33,855 bases of DNA from Draconibacterium orientale (lineage in GTDB: Bacteria > Bacteroidota > Bacteroidia > Bacteroidales > JAADGE01). The stretch covers positions 1 through 33,855 of the forward strand of contig DYMH01000024.1 in assembly GCA_020721645.1 (NCBI GenBank), written 5' to 3'. Positions 6,770 through 15,885 of the stretch are shown here, piece after piece. The number at the start of each line of letters is the position of its first letter. Positions within the stretch are counted from its first letter, which is position 1. The position numbers and the translations under genes are program-made. The notes under the pieces were generated by a model. The model was not told the DNA's origin, made no database searches, and saw nothing but the letters and a program-made list of their open reading frames with translations.

Positions 6770-8314
6770 TTATTTTAATTTCAAAACAATGTCATTTAAC
6801 TTTCTAACAGATCCATCAGGTCCCGAGGCTTTAACTTGCTCAATAATCACTTTTTTATTTTTTCCGACTTTACTAATAAGCTGTTTTTGTTGAGGCGTAA
6901 AACTTCTACTTGTTGATTTCACTTCTTCATCAAAACCATCTATGGTTGCGGAGACAATAAATTGAGTTACATTAAAGGTTAATTGAAAATCAAAATTTTC
7001 CATTGTCGCATTTACACCCGACAATGCTATTAATGTTGTTTTATCCATAACACCACCCTTCCAATTTGTTTGATCGCTTCCGATTGTCGTTACAGGGCTA
7101 GGTACTGTTTTCACGCGGAACTCTTTTGTTCCCAAGCTTTTACCACTTGCAGTTACCGAAACTCTAACAGTTCCGGGAGTTTTTACTTTTACAATATAGC
7201 CTCCTTTTCCGTCTTTCACAATAGAACCTGCCGAAATACTGGCATTCACCTTATCAGATGCAACTCCCGCTGCTGTTATATCTACAGGATTATCAACTCC
7301 GATATAAAAGACATTCATTTTTGTAGGTGATACACTGACACTTGGAACTGCAACTTGATATTCACCTTTGAAATCATATGCTTTAATTTCGCCTGAAGGG
7401 AGTTTTAGATTTACAACACCTTTGTAAGTTCTCATACCCGGTGCACCGGTTGGTCCGTTGTAAATTCCCATACCGTTTTCGATTGGCAGTTTTGTCCCTC
7501 CATCAAGAACGACTTCGGGTTCTTGTGTCGAATCGTATGCAGCAATAAATATTTGAGCCTGATATTTCTCACCTACTAAAACATAGTTAACAGGTGAATT
7601 TACAATAGCTTTAATTTTATTGACTTTCATTTCATCTCCGCCTACTTTTGAGAATAAATATGCGATTACATCGCCTTCTGCATTTCTGACGTCGGTTTTC
7701 ATTTTTGAAAGCATCGTTAAAACAGCTGACAATGGCAAATGCTCAAAGTTCGCTTCATCCCAAGCTTTTAAACTTCCTTCATTACTCTTAATTTTTTCGG
7801 TGGACAGTGAGCTTTTCAATGCTTTTACAATGGTTTCACTTCCTTCGGAATATCCAACTAAAAGTTCACGAAACAAATCAATTTTTTTCTTAAGGTCTAA
7901 ACCTTTTTTATTCAAAATCATAATTTCGCCGGGAATATTATTCTCGTCTTTTTTCTGAACAGCTACCGGTCCATTTTTTTTGTAGAGCTCATCGGAGCCA
8001 TCGCCTTTTTTTACAATTTCATTCTGCAAGGCAGTCATATAATCGACCAACTCTTGAGCTTGAACTTTGATGACATCTGCTTTATCTTTCCATGGTTTTG
8101 TTTTTACAGGAAATTGCTCATTAAGTTTATTGAAACTTGAATAAACTGCCTCGTTCTTAGAAACCATGTTTTCAGCGGTTTTAATCAAGCTTTCGTCAAC
8201 TAAAACAAACGCATTTAAAATCTCCGCAGACACATTTAATGCCAATAAAGCTGTAAGCACTAAATACATCATATTTATCATTTTCTGTCTGGGAGATAAC
8301 TTTTTTTCGGACAT
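6770..8314 (-). CDS. gldM: Type IX secretion motor protein GldM (PorM)
   Basis: GldM spans the periplasm and, with GldL, forms the proton-driven rotary motor of type IX secretion. The 514-residue length is typical. A short cytoplasmic N-terminus (SPRQKMINMM, Arg9) leads into one membrane helix (about 14-34, YLVLTALLALNVSAEILNAF). Next come helical domain D1 and Ig-like domains: GEKYQAQIFIAAYDS marks D2, SVSPTKMNVFYIGVDNPVDI marks D3, and the C-terminal domain from about 410 includes FVVSATIDGF-like FIVSATIDGFDEEV and FTPQQKQLI, the part thought to contact the GldK/GldN ring. It lies between gldL (47 bases upstream) and gldN (241 bases downstream). Arg9 matches the position of the conserved membrane-proximal arginine known from GldLM structures. 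Confidence 0.97.
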   Translation of the reverse strand: MSEKKLSPRQKMINMMYLVLTALLALNVSAEILNAFVLVDESLIKTAENMVSKNEAVYSSFNKLNEQFPVKTKPWKDKADVIKVQAQELVDYMTALQNEIVKKGDGSDELYKKNGPVAVQKKDENNIPGEIMILNKKGLDLKKKIDLFRELLVGYSEGSETIVKALKSSLSTEKIKSNEGSLKAWDEANFEHLPLSAVLTMLSKMKTDVRNAEGDVIAYLFSKVGGDEMKVNKIKAIVNSPVNYVLVGEKYQAQIFIAAYDSTQEPEVVLDGGTKLPIENGMGIYNGPTGAPGMRTYKGVVNLKLPSGEIKAYDFKGEYQVAVPSVSVSPTKMNVFYIGVDNPVDITAAGVASDKVNASISAGSIVKDGKGGYIVKVKTPGTVRVSVTASGKSLGTKEFRVKTVPSPVTTIGSDQTNWKGGVMDKTTLIALSGVNATMENFDFQLTFNVTQFIVSATIDGFDEEVKSTSRSFTPQQKQLISKVGKNKKVIIEQVKASGPDGSVRKLNDIVLKLK

Positions 8315-8361
8315 AAAAGTTTAATTTTTATATTGTTAATTTATTTCTCTAACAGAAAATC

Positions 8362-9318
8362 TTAGCCTAACTTCACATTCATTGCTGCGAGCATATTTCC
8401 GTAAACAGTATTGAGGGCTTCAAGCTGACGTCCCAATTTAGATATTTCATCGGTATATTTTTTAGAGTATTGTACCGAACCTTTGAGGTCATTAACCATT
8501 TTATCTAAATCAGCTTCTTCGAGTTGAAGTTCAAAAATAGCGTTAAGAGCAGATAAATTTTTGTTCAAATTACCGATATTCTTACTGTAATCGACATTAC
8601 CTTCTTTTAAGGCAGAGAAATCAACTTCCATCGAACTTGTTAATTTCATGTATGCCTGTGTGAAGTTTTCGCCGGAAGTTGTTACTTTTTGCGAAACCTT
8701 AGAAAGAGAGTCGGAGAGATTTTCGGCAGAATAATTTACCGATTCGGCAGATTTTCCGAAGCTTCCGGCAAGATTTTCCATAGATGAGGTTACTCCGTCA
8801 AAAGATTTTTTGTAACCAATATTCATGCTGCCTACGGTTTCAGCTGCCGATTTCATATTTGCTGAATATTCATTGGTTGCTAATGTTGCATCGGAAATAT
8901 CTGACATTTTTGCAACTTTTTCATTCAAATTTTGGATTCCATCGCCGAATTTTTCAAATATATTGCCTGCTCCGGCTTTTTCTATCATTTGATTGAATTT
9001 TGCCATAGCTTCATTGCTTGTTGCAACTGCTTTGGTATTGTTTTTTTCGGTACGAATATCAATTTCGTCATTTTCACCTAAGCCGGCTAATTCGGGATAA
9101 ACTAATGTCCAATCTACTTCTTCGTGTAGTGGTTCAAAAGCCGAGAAAAAGAAAATGATTGCTTCAGTTCCCAAACCCGCCATCAACATGATATTTGCCC
9201 CGGGTAAGTGCAAAATTTTAAATAATGCACCGACGATTACGACAGAAGCACCTATTCCATACAGCTTTGCCATAAAATTTTTCCATCCGCGTGTTTGTGT
9301 AATTTCTGCTATTCCCAT
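8362..9318 (-). CDS. gldL: Type IX secretion motor protein GldL (PorL)
   Basis: GldL is the inner-membrane stator-like part of the GldLM motor. The 318-residue product has two membrane helices (about 19-36 and 41-61). The second carries Glu52 (GLGTEAIIFFF), aligning with the glutamate known to couple proton flow in homologues; Lys34 and His37 of the first helix (ALFKILHLPG) match the other conserved polar residues. A long cytoplasmic region follows, rich in predicted helix and low-complexity Ser/Asn/Lys with heptad-like spacing (about 95-310). This long tail makes it closer in size to PorL of Porphyromonas than to the shorter GldL of gliding Flavobacterium. It is followed closely by gldM. Upstream lies a terminator, so it may start its own transcript. 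Confidence 0.96.
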   Translation of the reverse strand: MGIAEITQTRGWKNFMAKLYGIGASVVIVGALFKILHLPGANIMLMAGLGTEAIIFFFSAFEPLHEEVDWTLVYPELAGLGENDEIDIRTEKNNTKAVATSNEAMAKFNQMIEKAGAGNIFEKFGDGIQNLNEKVAKMSDISDATLATNEYSANMKSAAETVGSMNIGYKKSFDGVTSSMENLAGSFGKSAESVNYSAENLSDSLSKVSQKVTTSGENFTQAYMKLTSSMEVDFSALKEGNVDYSKNIGNLNKNLSALNAIFELQLEEADLDKMVNDLKGSVQYSKKYTDEISKLGRQLEALNTVYGNMLAAMNVKLG

Positions 9319-9393
9319 TTTGCAAGTTATTTATTGTTTAACAAATGATTAATTATTTTTCTCTATTATTTGGTTACCGTTTAATATTTAATG

Positions 9394-9428
9394 CAATGTA
9401 AAAGTAATACATTATTTTTAATTCCAAA
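9394..9428 (-). promoter_or_regulatory. Weak candidate promoter for gldLMN
   Basis: On the minus strand a TTTTTGG (-33-like TTG, revcomp of 9423-9428) lies 23 bases before TTACATTG (9394-9401), a two-mismatch -7 element about 75 bases before the gldL start. It is downstream of the gldK terminator, the right place for a gldLMN promoter. The match is weak. Confidence 0.25.
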
Positions 9429-9487
9429 AAAAACATTTCTTTTTTTTTAAAAGAATTATTTTGATTTTATTAAACAATTTTCTTGCC

Positions 9488-9526
9488 AAAAAAAAAGTCC
9501 TCTTTACATTTTTGAGGACTTTTTTT
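9488..9526. terminator. Intrinsic terminator between gldK and gldL
   Basis: GTCCTC (9497-9502) pairs with GAGGAC (9514-9519) around an 11-base loop; the stem is extended by an A-run at 9488-9496 and a T-run at 9520-9526. The symmetry gives a U-tract in either direction. It starts 14 bases past the gldK stop on the minus strand, the normal place for an intrinsic terminator, although the T9SS genes run on in the same direction. Confidence 0.85.
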
Positions 9527-9539
9527 ATTTAGTGTTTTT

Positions 9540-10955
9540 TTAAAACCTTGAGGCATCCCAATCAGCTGCGTCACGCCCCATAAAAGATCGCACACATCGA
9601 AAGCCGATATACGATTTTGCCGTATCTTGATATTCATAGGTTCTTACTCCCACTTGCATATAATAAGCAACGTCTTTCCACGAACCTCCTCGTAAAACTT
9701 TTCTTTTCAATGCCGGTGGGTCTTCTTTGAGGGCGTTGTATGTATAATCGGGATTTAAATCGTGTGTAAAACTGTATGCCGATTCATCGAATGCGTTTGA
9801 TGTCCATTCTGCAACATTACCAGACATATCATACAATCCGTATTCGTTAGGGGCAAATTTCATGACTTCAAGCGTTCGGTTTCCTCCGTCATCACCGTAA
9901 TTCCCGCGTAATGGTTTAAAGTTTGCGATAAAACATCCGTGAACATTGCGAGTATAGGGACCGCCCCAAGGATACATCGACAGTGCAAGTCCGCCTCGTG
10001 CAGCGTACTCCCATTCGGCCTCTGTTGGAAGGCGATAGTCTTGAAAGGGTTGTTCGCCGATTGATTTTTGATAGTCTCTCATAAATTGTGTTCTCCAAAT
10101 GCAAAATGCACTGGCTTGTAACCAATCGACACCCACAACAGGATAATCGTTGTATGCAATATGCCAAAAATAACTGCGTGCCAATGGTTCATTGTATGAA
10201 TAGGTATAATCCTGCATCCACACTAAGGTATCGGGATAAACGTTGATTTTTCCGTGCATAATGAAGGACGAACGGTCTTTTATCGGTACAATTTCTCCTT
10301 TTTCGTTCACAACATTTCCTTTATATTGTCCGCCTGTAAAATCATCATTGAAATTGTAACGATTGGCACGTTTTGCGGCTTGTCTCAAATCGACCCAGAA
10401 ATATTCATAGATGAGCTTTCGGGCGTCAATTTCTTTTTGTTTGTAGAATTGTTCGTGTGCTGTGAGGAACAGAGGTCGTATCGCATTGCGATAATCTTCA
10501 TCGGCACTGTTCCACTCAATTTCTTTTTCCCAATTCAAATAACAGGTATTTAAATCTTCCGGATCATACAATTCAGGGTCGATTTTTGCTTCATCAATTT
10601 CTTTTTTGTAGCCGTCAATTTCGGCTTTAACCAGCAATCGTCGTGCCATTGAATCGCGTACCCAATATACAAATTGTTTGTATTCGCTGTTCGTGATTTC
10701 TGTAACATCCATCCAAAAAGGATCAACGGAAACGGTTTTCGATTGAGATGTATATGCGAAGGGTACGTCTTGGTCGTTTGGTCCCATATTGAAGCTTCCC
10801 TGTGGAATAAAAACCATGCCGTAAGGATCGGGCTCGTACCAGTCCTTGCTGTTGCCTATACCTGTCAATTCGCCCATCGGACCTTTTTTCTTGTTACAAC
10901 CGGCTAATATCAGCACAGCAAAAAAAACGTAACTGACAATGCTTAATTTTTTCAT
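9540..10955 (-). CDS. gldK: Type IX secretion lipoprotein GldK (PorK)
   Basis: GldK is an outer-membrane lipoprotein that builds the large periplasmic ring of the type IX secretion system with GldN. The 471-residue product starts with a lipoprotein signal ending in LAGC (Cys20). The body is a formylglycine-generating-enzyme/SUMF-like fold: GMVFIPQGSFNMG (about 46-58), FWMDVTEITNSEYKQFVYWV, YPVVGVDWLQASAFCIWRTQ, YRLPTEAEWEYAARGG, MSGNVAEWTSNAFD and the closing LRGGSWKD...IGFRCVR. The fold is used structurally here; the formylglycine activity is not expected. Length agrees with GldK/PorK. It follows the PorP-like gene by 44 bases and precedes gldL by 221 bases with a terminator in between. GldJ is a related alternative, but the gene order favours GldK. 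Confidence 0.95.
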   Translation of the reverse strand: MKKLSIVSYVFFAVLILAGCNKKKGPMGELTGIGNSKDWYEPDPYGMVFIPQGSFNMGPNDQDVPFAYTSQSKTVSVDPFWMDVTEITNSEYKQFVYWVRDSMARRLLVKAEIDGYKKEIDEAKIDPELYDPEDLNTCYLNWEKEIEWNSADEDYRNAIRPLFLTAHEQFYKQKEIDARKLIYEYFWVDLRQAAKRANRYNFNDDFTGGQYKGNVVNEKGEIVPIKDRSSFIMHGKINVYPDTLVWMQDYTYSYNEPLARSYFWHIAYNDYPVVGVDWLQASAFCIWRTQFMRDYQKSIGEQPFQDYRLPTEAEWEYAARGGLALSMYPWGGPYTRNVHGCFIANFKPLRGNYGDDGGNRTLEVMKFAPNEYGLYDMSGNVAEWTSNAFDESAYSFTHDLNPDYTYNALKEDPPALKRKVLRGGSWKDVAYYMQVGVRTYEYQDTAKSYIGFRCVRSFMGRDAADWDASRF

Positions 10956-10999
10956 AATACCTATATTATTGCTGTTAAATTTGAATTACTTTTTATTTT

Positions 11000-11932
11000 T
11001 TAAAGAAACCGTACACTTTTAAATTTATTGTTTGATACCGGTTTGAAAATATCGAAACAATATCCGACAAAAAATTCATGCGACCCACTGTTGGCTGTTC
11101 TCAATTTTGAGGTTGACAACTCGTAAGCGTATCCTATTTTTAAACCGTTAAATAAACGAAATCCAATCATGGGAACTATTGCGTCTTTATTTCTATATGT
11201 AACGCCTAAGTAAATTTTTTTATTGTATGTACCTGTAATATTATAATCCTGTGCTGTCTTCACCCCGTCTGTCTTAATGAATATTGAGGGTGTCAGCTCA
11301 AGCGGGGTATTAAAAAATCTGAAATTATATCCGCTTGTAAAATAATAATGCCTCTTCAAAAATGATGCCTCAGTTTCGGGATAGGCAATTTTGGGCTGTT
11401 GTATATGTGCTGTGGATATTCCGGCATATAAATTTCCAATTTTATAATAAATTCCCAATCCAAGGTCAAATATCATTTTACGAACATCTTTATCGGGAAT
11501 TAATGCGTCTTGCTCGGGCGAAACTTGGGGTGGATTGAAGGTTCCGCCTAAGTTAAAATTAATGAGTCCGAGTTCGATTCCGATTCCTAATTTTCCGCTC
11601 CCAATTTGTTGATGATATGAATAGGCTAATTTGGCTTGAAATTTTTTCTCGAATCCGTGCCTGTCATCTAAAACAGATAATCCAACTCCATGTATTCTTC
11701 CGAACATTTTGATGTCAGAATTGATTCCAGCCAAGGTTATTGCGGGTGCTCCTTCAAAACCCGACCACTGTTGCCGATTAATAACATAGGTACATATTTC
11801 ACCTTCAATTCCTGCATATCCGGGATTCGAAAATCCAATATTCTGTGCATTGTGTGCAAATTGTGGATCTTGTTGAGAAACCCCCTTGAATGCGGATATG
11901 AGTATAATTAATGAAAGTAATATTTTTTCCAT
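11000..11932 (-). CDS. porP: PorP/SprF family type IX outer-membrane protein
   Basis: This 310-residue protein has a signal peptide (about 1-20, ending VSQ) followed by the PorP/SprF N-terminal signature QDPQFAHNAQNIGFSNPGYA. Then come alternating beta-strand segments of a small outer-membrane barrel: FGRIHGVGLSVLDDRHGFEK, AKLAYSYHQQIGSGKLGIGI, LTPSIFIKTDG, YNKKIYLGVTYRNKDAIVPM and FNGLKIGYAYELSTSKL. PorP works with the PorK-N proteins in P. gingivalis, whereas SprF paralogues assist particular adhesins; the position directly upstream of gldK favours PorP. It ends in an R-F-L tail. It probably shares a promoter and transcript with gldK. Confidence 0.9.
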   Translation of the reverse strand: MEKILLSLIILISAFKGVSQQDPQFAHNAQNIGFSNPGYAGIEGEICTYVINRQQWSGFEGAPAITLAGINSDIKMFGRIHGVGLSVLDDRHGFEKKFQAKLAYSYHQQIGSGKLGIGIELGLINFNLGGTFNPPQVSPEQDALIPDKDVRKMIFDLGLGIYYKIGNLYAGISTAHIQQPKIAYPETEASFLKRHYYFTSGYNFRFFNTPLELTPSIFIKTDGVKTAQDYNITGTYNKKIYLGVTYRNKDAIVPMIGFRLFNGLKIGYAYELSTSKLRTANSGSHEFFVGYCFDIFKPVSNNKFKSVRFL

Positions 11933-11962
11933 TCAATGCAATTTCTAATTTTTTAGCCCAAG

Positions 11963-11994
11963 CAAAGTAAAAAAAAAAAATGGTGCAAAACAAA
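11963..11994 (-). promoter_or_regulatory. Candidate promoter for porP-gldK
   Basis: On the minus strand TTTG (11991-11994) is followed after 20 bases by TTACTTTGC (-7 element at 11963-11970), one mismatch from TAnnTTTG. The end of the -7 element lies 30 bases before the ATG at 11932. The same TTACTTTGC string occurs upstream of topA. Confidence 0.42.
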
Positions 11995-12142
11995 AACCAT
12001 TCAAAAATTTATTTTTATGTTTTTTTTTAATGACTTTTTATAATTTTTTTGATACTGATTACACACCATGTATCTTAAAAAAATTAATCTATACATATTA
12101 TTTGTACGAAAAATGGCTGAATTTTGTTGCATTCGTTTGGTG

Positions 12143-13309
12143 TTAATTTAATTTTTGGAAATATTTAAGCCATTTATCAGGTATTTCGTTATCGCAGGCT
12201 CGAAGATAATCGGAATGTGAACACGAAACAATATAATGTTTTTCGTTTTTTTTTGTGGTATAGGGAACTTCAAACCACCAACGATTTGTTTTTTCGCTTT
12301 GAAGAAAAATTATTTTTTGATCTGACTTTTCTTGGGCTACAATAAATTTTTTATAATTTGTATCGGAATGTTTTGGTTTTTCGTTTTGCCTGAGGTAGTA
12401 TCCTTGAATGAAATGCCAAATGATTTGTGCTGCCAATTCGGCGGTTTGGTTATGAACATCGAATGCAGGATTTAATTCAAATAATCCGAAACTTGTAAGT
12501 TTTTCGCTCAATCCGGCATATTTTGCGAGCTGACACACTTCTTCGGCATAAAAACCATTTACAGAGGGATTTGAGTTTGCCGGAGCATCACATTGTTTGA
12601 TACTCGAAAAATCGAGACTTACAAAATCGGATTCTCTCAGATAGGGCTCGTTTTCGTGTATAATTGAACGTGCTACTCCCAATCTGATGGTATCGAAAAA
12701 CAGATTTTTCATCAACAGAATTTCTTCTTGGGCAGCATAATAGGTTTGAAACCCAATATTTGTAAAATTAAATAAGTATTTGCTCTTTGAAAGTACAATG
12801 TTGCTCAGCCATGTTTTAGAATTGAGCTCTACTTCGGCATTTCCCAAATCAAAGCGTGCATCAATTGATGTAATATTAACCTTTCGTTTTAATTTTTCGT
12901 AGGCGTAAAATACGGGGAGCGACAAATCTTGGGTTCCTCCGAATATAAGCGGAATTACGTTGTTTTTAAGTAATTCATAAACCACGTCTTTTTCTGCTGC
13001 ATAGGTATCTTTTACTGATTTTCCTATTTTTAGATTTCCCAAATCGACAACAGCAATGTTATCGAAAGGTTTGTATAGTTTATAAAACTCACGACGAATT
13101 GAATCTACAGCCTTTCCGCTACCTTTGTTGTATGAATTTCGGTCTTCGGGTATGCCGAATATTGCTACATGATATTTTTCAATATCCTGAATCGGTGTTT
13201 TGAGAGTATTTTTATCGATTGAAAAAAAAAGCGACTCGGTTCGCGACATGAAATTATATTCGGTGTCTGCAAAATCAACGGGTTCAAAATATTCTTTGAA
13301 AATTGTCAT
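12143..13309 (-). CDS. Arginase/formimidoylglutamase-fold protein, probably catalytically inactive
   Basis: The 388-residue product aligns with the ureohydrolase (arginase) fold: HVAIFGIPEDRNSYNKGSGK (about 47-66), VVDLGNLKIG, VIPLIFGGTQDLSLP (119-132), ITSIDARFD (146-154), FVSLDFSSIKQCDAP (229-243) and FGLFELNPAFDVHNQTAELA (about 274-293). In active enzymes six residues hold two Mn ions. Here the GGxH histidine is Gln127, the DAHxD histidine is Arg152 and the second Asp of SxDxD is Ser235, while Asp150, Asp154 and Asp233 remain. Three of six ligands are lost, so hydrolysis of formimidoylglutamate or arginine is unlikely. A roughly 90-residue C-terminal extension (about 300-388) is Lys/Trp-rich. 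It follows topA by 12 bases and precedes the T9SS genes. Function is unknown to me; automatic naming as HutG would be doubtful. Confidence 0.85.
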   Translation of the reverse strand: MTIFKEYFEPVDFADTEYNFMSRTESLFFSIDKNTLKTPIQDIEKYHVAIFGIPEDRNSYNKGSGKAVDSIRREFYKLYKPFDNIAVVDLGNLKIGKSVKDTYAAEKDVVYELLKNNVIPLIFGGTQDLSLPVFYAYEKLKRKVNITSIDARFDLGNAEVELNSKTWLSNIVLSKSKYLFNFTNIGFQTYYAAQEEILLMKNLFFDTIRLGVARSIIHENEPYLRESDFVSLDFSSIKQCDAPANSNPSVNGFYAEEVCQLAKYAGLSEKLTSFGLFELNPAFDVHNQTAELAAQIIWHFIQGYYLRQNEKPKHSDTNYKKFIVAQEKSDQKIIFLQSEKTNRWWFEVPYTTKKNEKHYIVSCSHSDYLRACDNEIPDKWLKYFQKLN

Positions 13310-13321
13310 TGAACGGTGATA

Positions 13322-15844
13322 TTATTTTTTCTTTTTCTTCTCATTTTTTGCCGGACTTGCCTTTACATTGGCAATCAGAAGACAATCTTCGAGTGTCAAA
13401 TCGCCGGCTTCTTTTTTAATTTTCGAGAGGTTAAAATACTTTTTTTTATAATAAACACAAGGTCGCCCCCAACGGTCTTTAATTACACTTATTTCTTTAT
13501 TTTCAGCAAATTCTTTGATAATCCGGTCGGTATCTTTTTTCCTTTTTTCCTGTATCAATTCAATTGCACGGTCAAGTTCAATGGTCATCGGGTCGTCGAT
13601 TTTGGCAAGTGAGACAAATTTCGAATCGTGGGATAGATAGGGTCCAAAACGTCCGACAGCGACCACGACTTTTTTTGATTCAAACAAGCCGATTTCTCGC
13701 GGCAATTTGAATAATTCCATGGCTTCTGCCAGAGTCAGTGTTTCAATGTTCATGCCCTTTTGCAGTGAAGCGTAACGAGGTTTTTCGTCATCATCGGTCT
13801 CACCGATTTGTGCCATGGGTCCAAAACGTCCGACACGAACATAAACATTCTTTTTTGTTTTGGTATCAATCCCCAACAATCGTCCTTTGCCCGAATTTTT
13901 CAACAAATCCAAGGCAATTTCCAAAGTGAGTGTTTCGATATGCATATTTTTTGGTAAACTGACATATTGCGGTTTTTCCGTATCCGTTGCCAAACCAACT
14001 TGTACGATTGGACCGAATTTCCCGAGTCGTGCCGAAATCTGACGTCCGGTTTCGGGTTCTATTCCTAATATTTTTTCTCCGGCATTGCGTTCCGAATTTT
14101 GAATAACATCATCGATTGTGGGCTTAAAATTTTTGTAAAATTTGTCGAGCATTTCAAACCAAACCAATTTTCCTTCTGCAATATCGTCAAATTCTTTTTC
14201 AACGTCTGCCGTAAAATTAAAATCGACGATTCGCTCAAAATTTTCAGTCAGAAAATCAGTTACTACCATGCCTATATCTGTTGGGAATAATTTTGCTTTT
14301 TCGGCTCCGTAGTTTTCATTTTTTGTTTCCTGAGAAATTTTTCCGTTTTTGTAGGTTATAAATTGGTATTCTCGCACCATGCCGTCTCGATTTTCTTTGA
14401 CTACATAGCCTCGTTTTTGAATAGTAGAAATTGTCGGTGCATAAGTAGAAGGTCTCCCGATACCCAACTCTTCGAGTTTACGAACCAGTGTTGCTTCGCC
14501 GTATCGGGCAGCATGTTTGGTAAATTTCTCAATGGCTTCAATTCGATTCAAATCTAAATGTTGTCCAACTTTTACATCGGGCAAAATAACCGAATTTTCT
14601 TCTTCCGAATCCTCATCAACCGGAACCGAATATGCTTTCAGAAATCCATCGAAAGTAATAATTTCGCCTGTGGTTAAAAATTTTTCAGAACCTCCGGAAA
14701 CGGCAATTTCGATGGTCGTTTTTTCGAACGCAGCGTCAGCCATTTGCGATGCCAATGTGCGTTTACGAATTAAATCATAAAGCCTTGTTTCATCTGAAGA
14801 ACCTTTAATATCCTCATTTTCAATATATGTCGGCCGAATAGCTTCGTGGGCTTCCTGAGCACCTTTGGATTTTGTTTTATAATGCCGAATTTTCAAATAT
14901 TTTTCGCCGTATTCTTTTAATATCGTTTGTTTTGCGGCATTTAATGCGGTATCCGAAAGATTTACAGAATCGGTTCTCATATATGTAATGATTCCGGATT
15001 CGTATAAATTTTGTGCCACAAGCATGGTTTTTGCGACCGGGAATCCTAATTTTCGGGCGGCTTCCTGTTGCAAAGTCGAAGTTGTAAAAGGTGGTTGCGG
15101 CGTGCGTTTCCCGGGTTTTTTTTCGATATTGAAAATAGAATAATCCGATTTTCCGTATTGATTGAGGAAATCCAAAACTTCCTTTGTTGTTTTCAACTGT
15201 CGCGATAATTCTGATTTTAGAATGATTTTTTCTCCTTTCTCATTGATGATATTAAAAATGGCATAAACTCTAAAAGATACTTGTTGTTTGAAATTGATAA
15301 TTTCTCGTTCCCTATCCACAAGTAAACGCACAGCAACGGATTGCACTCGACCGGCAGAGAGAGAGGATTTCACTTTTTTCCATAAAACAGACGATAACTC
15401 GAAGCCTACGATTCTGTCTAAAATACGGCGTGCTTGCTGTGCATTGACTAAATCCAAATTAATTTCACCCGGATTATTTACGGCATTTAATATGGCATCT
15501 TTGGTTATTTCGTGAAAAACGATACGTTTGCAATCTTTTTTTTTCAAACCCAAAACCTCATACAAATGCCAAGCAATTGCTTCTCCTTCGCGGTCTTCAT
15601 CGGAAGCCAACCATATTGTTTGCGACTCACTCACTAATTTTTTCAGCTCGGTAATCACTTTTTTCTTTTCAGGAAGAATTAGATATTTCGGAGTAAAGTT
15701 TTTTGAAATATCGATTCCCAAATCTTTCTTTTCCAAATCGCGTATGTGTCCAAAACTTGACTTCACTACGAACTCTTTCCCTAAAAATTTCTCAATAGTT
15801 TTTGCTTTTGCAGGCGATTCTACGATGACTAAGTTTTTTCCCAT
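13322..15844 (-). CDS. topA: DNA topoisomerase I
   Basis: TopA relaxes negative supercoils through a transient 5'-phosphotyrosine bond. I chose the ATG at 15844 (840 residues), which opens directly on the toprim strand MGKNLVIVESPAKAKTIEKF; a TTG three codons upstream is possible. Catalytic features are Glu9, the DxD of LASDEDREGEAIAWH (Asp82, Asp84), SAGRVQSVAVRLLVDRE (163-179), the active-site Tyr288 in GIITYMRTDS, and GIGRPSTYAPTI. The C-terminal part has no Cys4 zinc ribbons. Instead it has three repeats of a topoisomerase C-terminal motif: ARLGKFGPIVQVG, VRVGRFGPMAQIG and VAVGRFGPYLS, each followed by a Y/F-V/A-SL strand; the tail is Lys-rich. It is first in the run leading to the arginase-fold gene, 12 bases away. 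Confidence 0.96.
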   Translation of the reverse strand: MGKNLVIVESPAKAKTIEKFLGKEFVVKSSFGHIRDLEKKDLGIDISKNFTPKYLILPEKKKVITELKKLVSESQTIWLASDEDREGEAIAWHLYEVLGLKKKDCKRIVFHEITKDAILNAVNNPGEINLDLVNAQQARRILDRIVGFELSSVLWKKVKSSLSAGRVQSVAVRLLVDREREIINFKQQVSFRVYAIFNIINEKGEKIILKSELSRQLKTTKEVLDFLNQYGKSDYSIFNIEKKPGKRTPQPPFTTSTLQQEAARKLGFPVAKTMLVAQNLYESGIITYMRTDSVNLSDTALNAAKQTILKEYGEKYLKIRHYKTKSKGAQEAHEAIRPTYIENEDIKGSSDETRLYDLIRKRTLASQMADAAFEKTTIEIAVSGGSEKFLTTGEIITFDGFLKAYSVPVDEDSEEENSVILPDVKVGQHLDLNRIEAIEKFTKHAARYGEATLVRKLEELGIGRPSTYAPTISTIQKRGYVVKENRDGMVREYQFITYKNGKISQETKNENYGAEKAKLFPTDIGMVVTDFLTENFERIVDFNFTADVEKEFDDIAEGKLVWFEMLDKFYKNFKPTIDDVIQNSERNAGEKILGIEPETGRQISARLGKFGPIVQVGLATDTEKPQYVSLPKNMHIETLTLEIALDLLKNSGKGRLLGIDTKTKKNVYVRVGRFGPMAQIGETDDDEKPRYASLQKGMNIETLTLAEAMELFKLPREIGLFESKKVVVAVGRFGPYLSHDSKFVSLAKIDDPMTIELDRAIELIQEKRKKDTDRIIKEFAENKEISVIKDRWGRPCVYYKKKYFNLSKIKKEAGDLTLEDCLLIANVKASPAKNEKKKKK

Positions 15845-15885
15845 TTTCGGCAAAATTATATTCTGTTTTTTTTCAAAAAGTTCTG

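Noticed and set aside
12143-13309. Calling this gene hutG (formimidoylglutamase)
   Set aside because: Three of six metal ligands are missing and no histidine-degradation gene is nearby.
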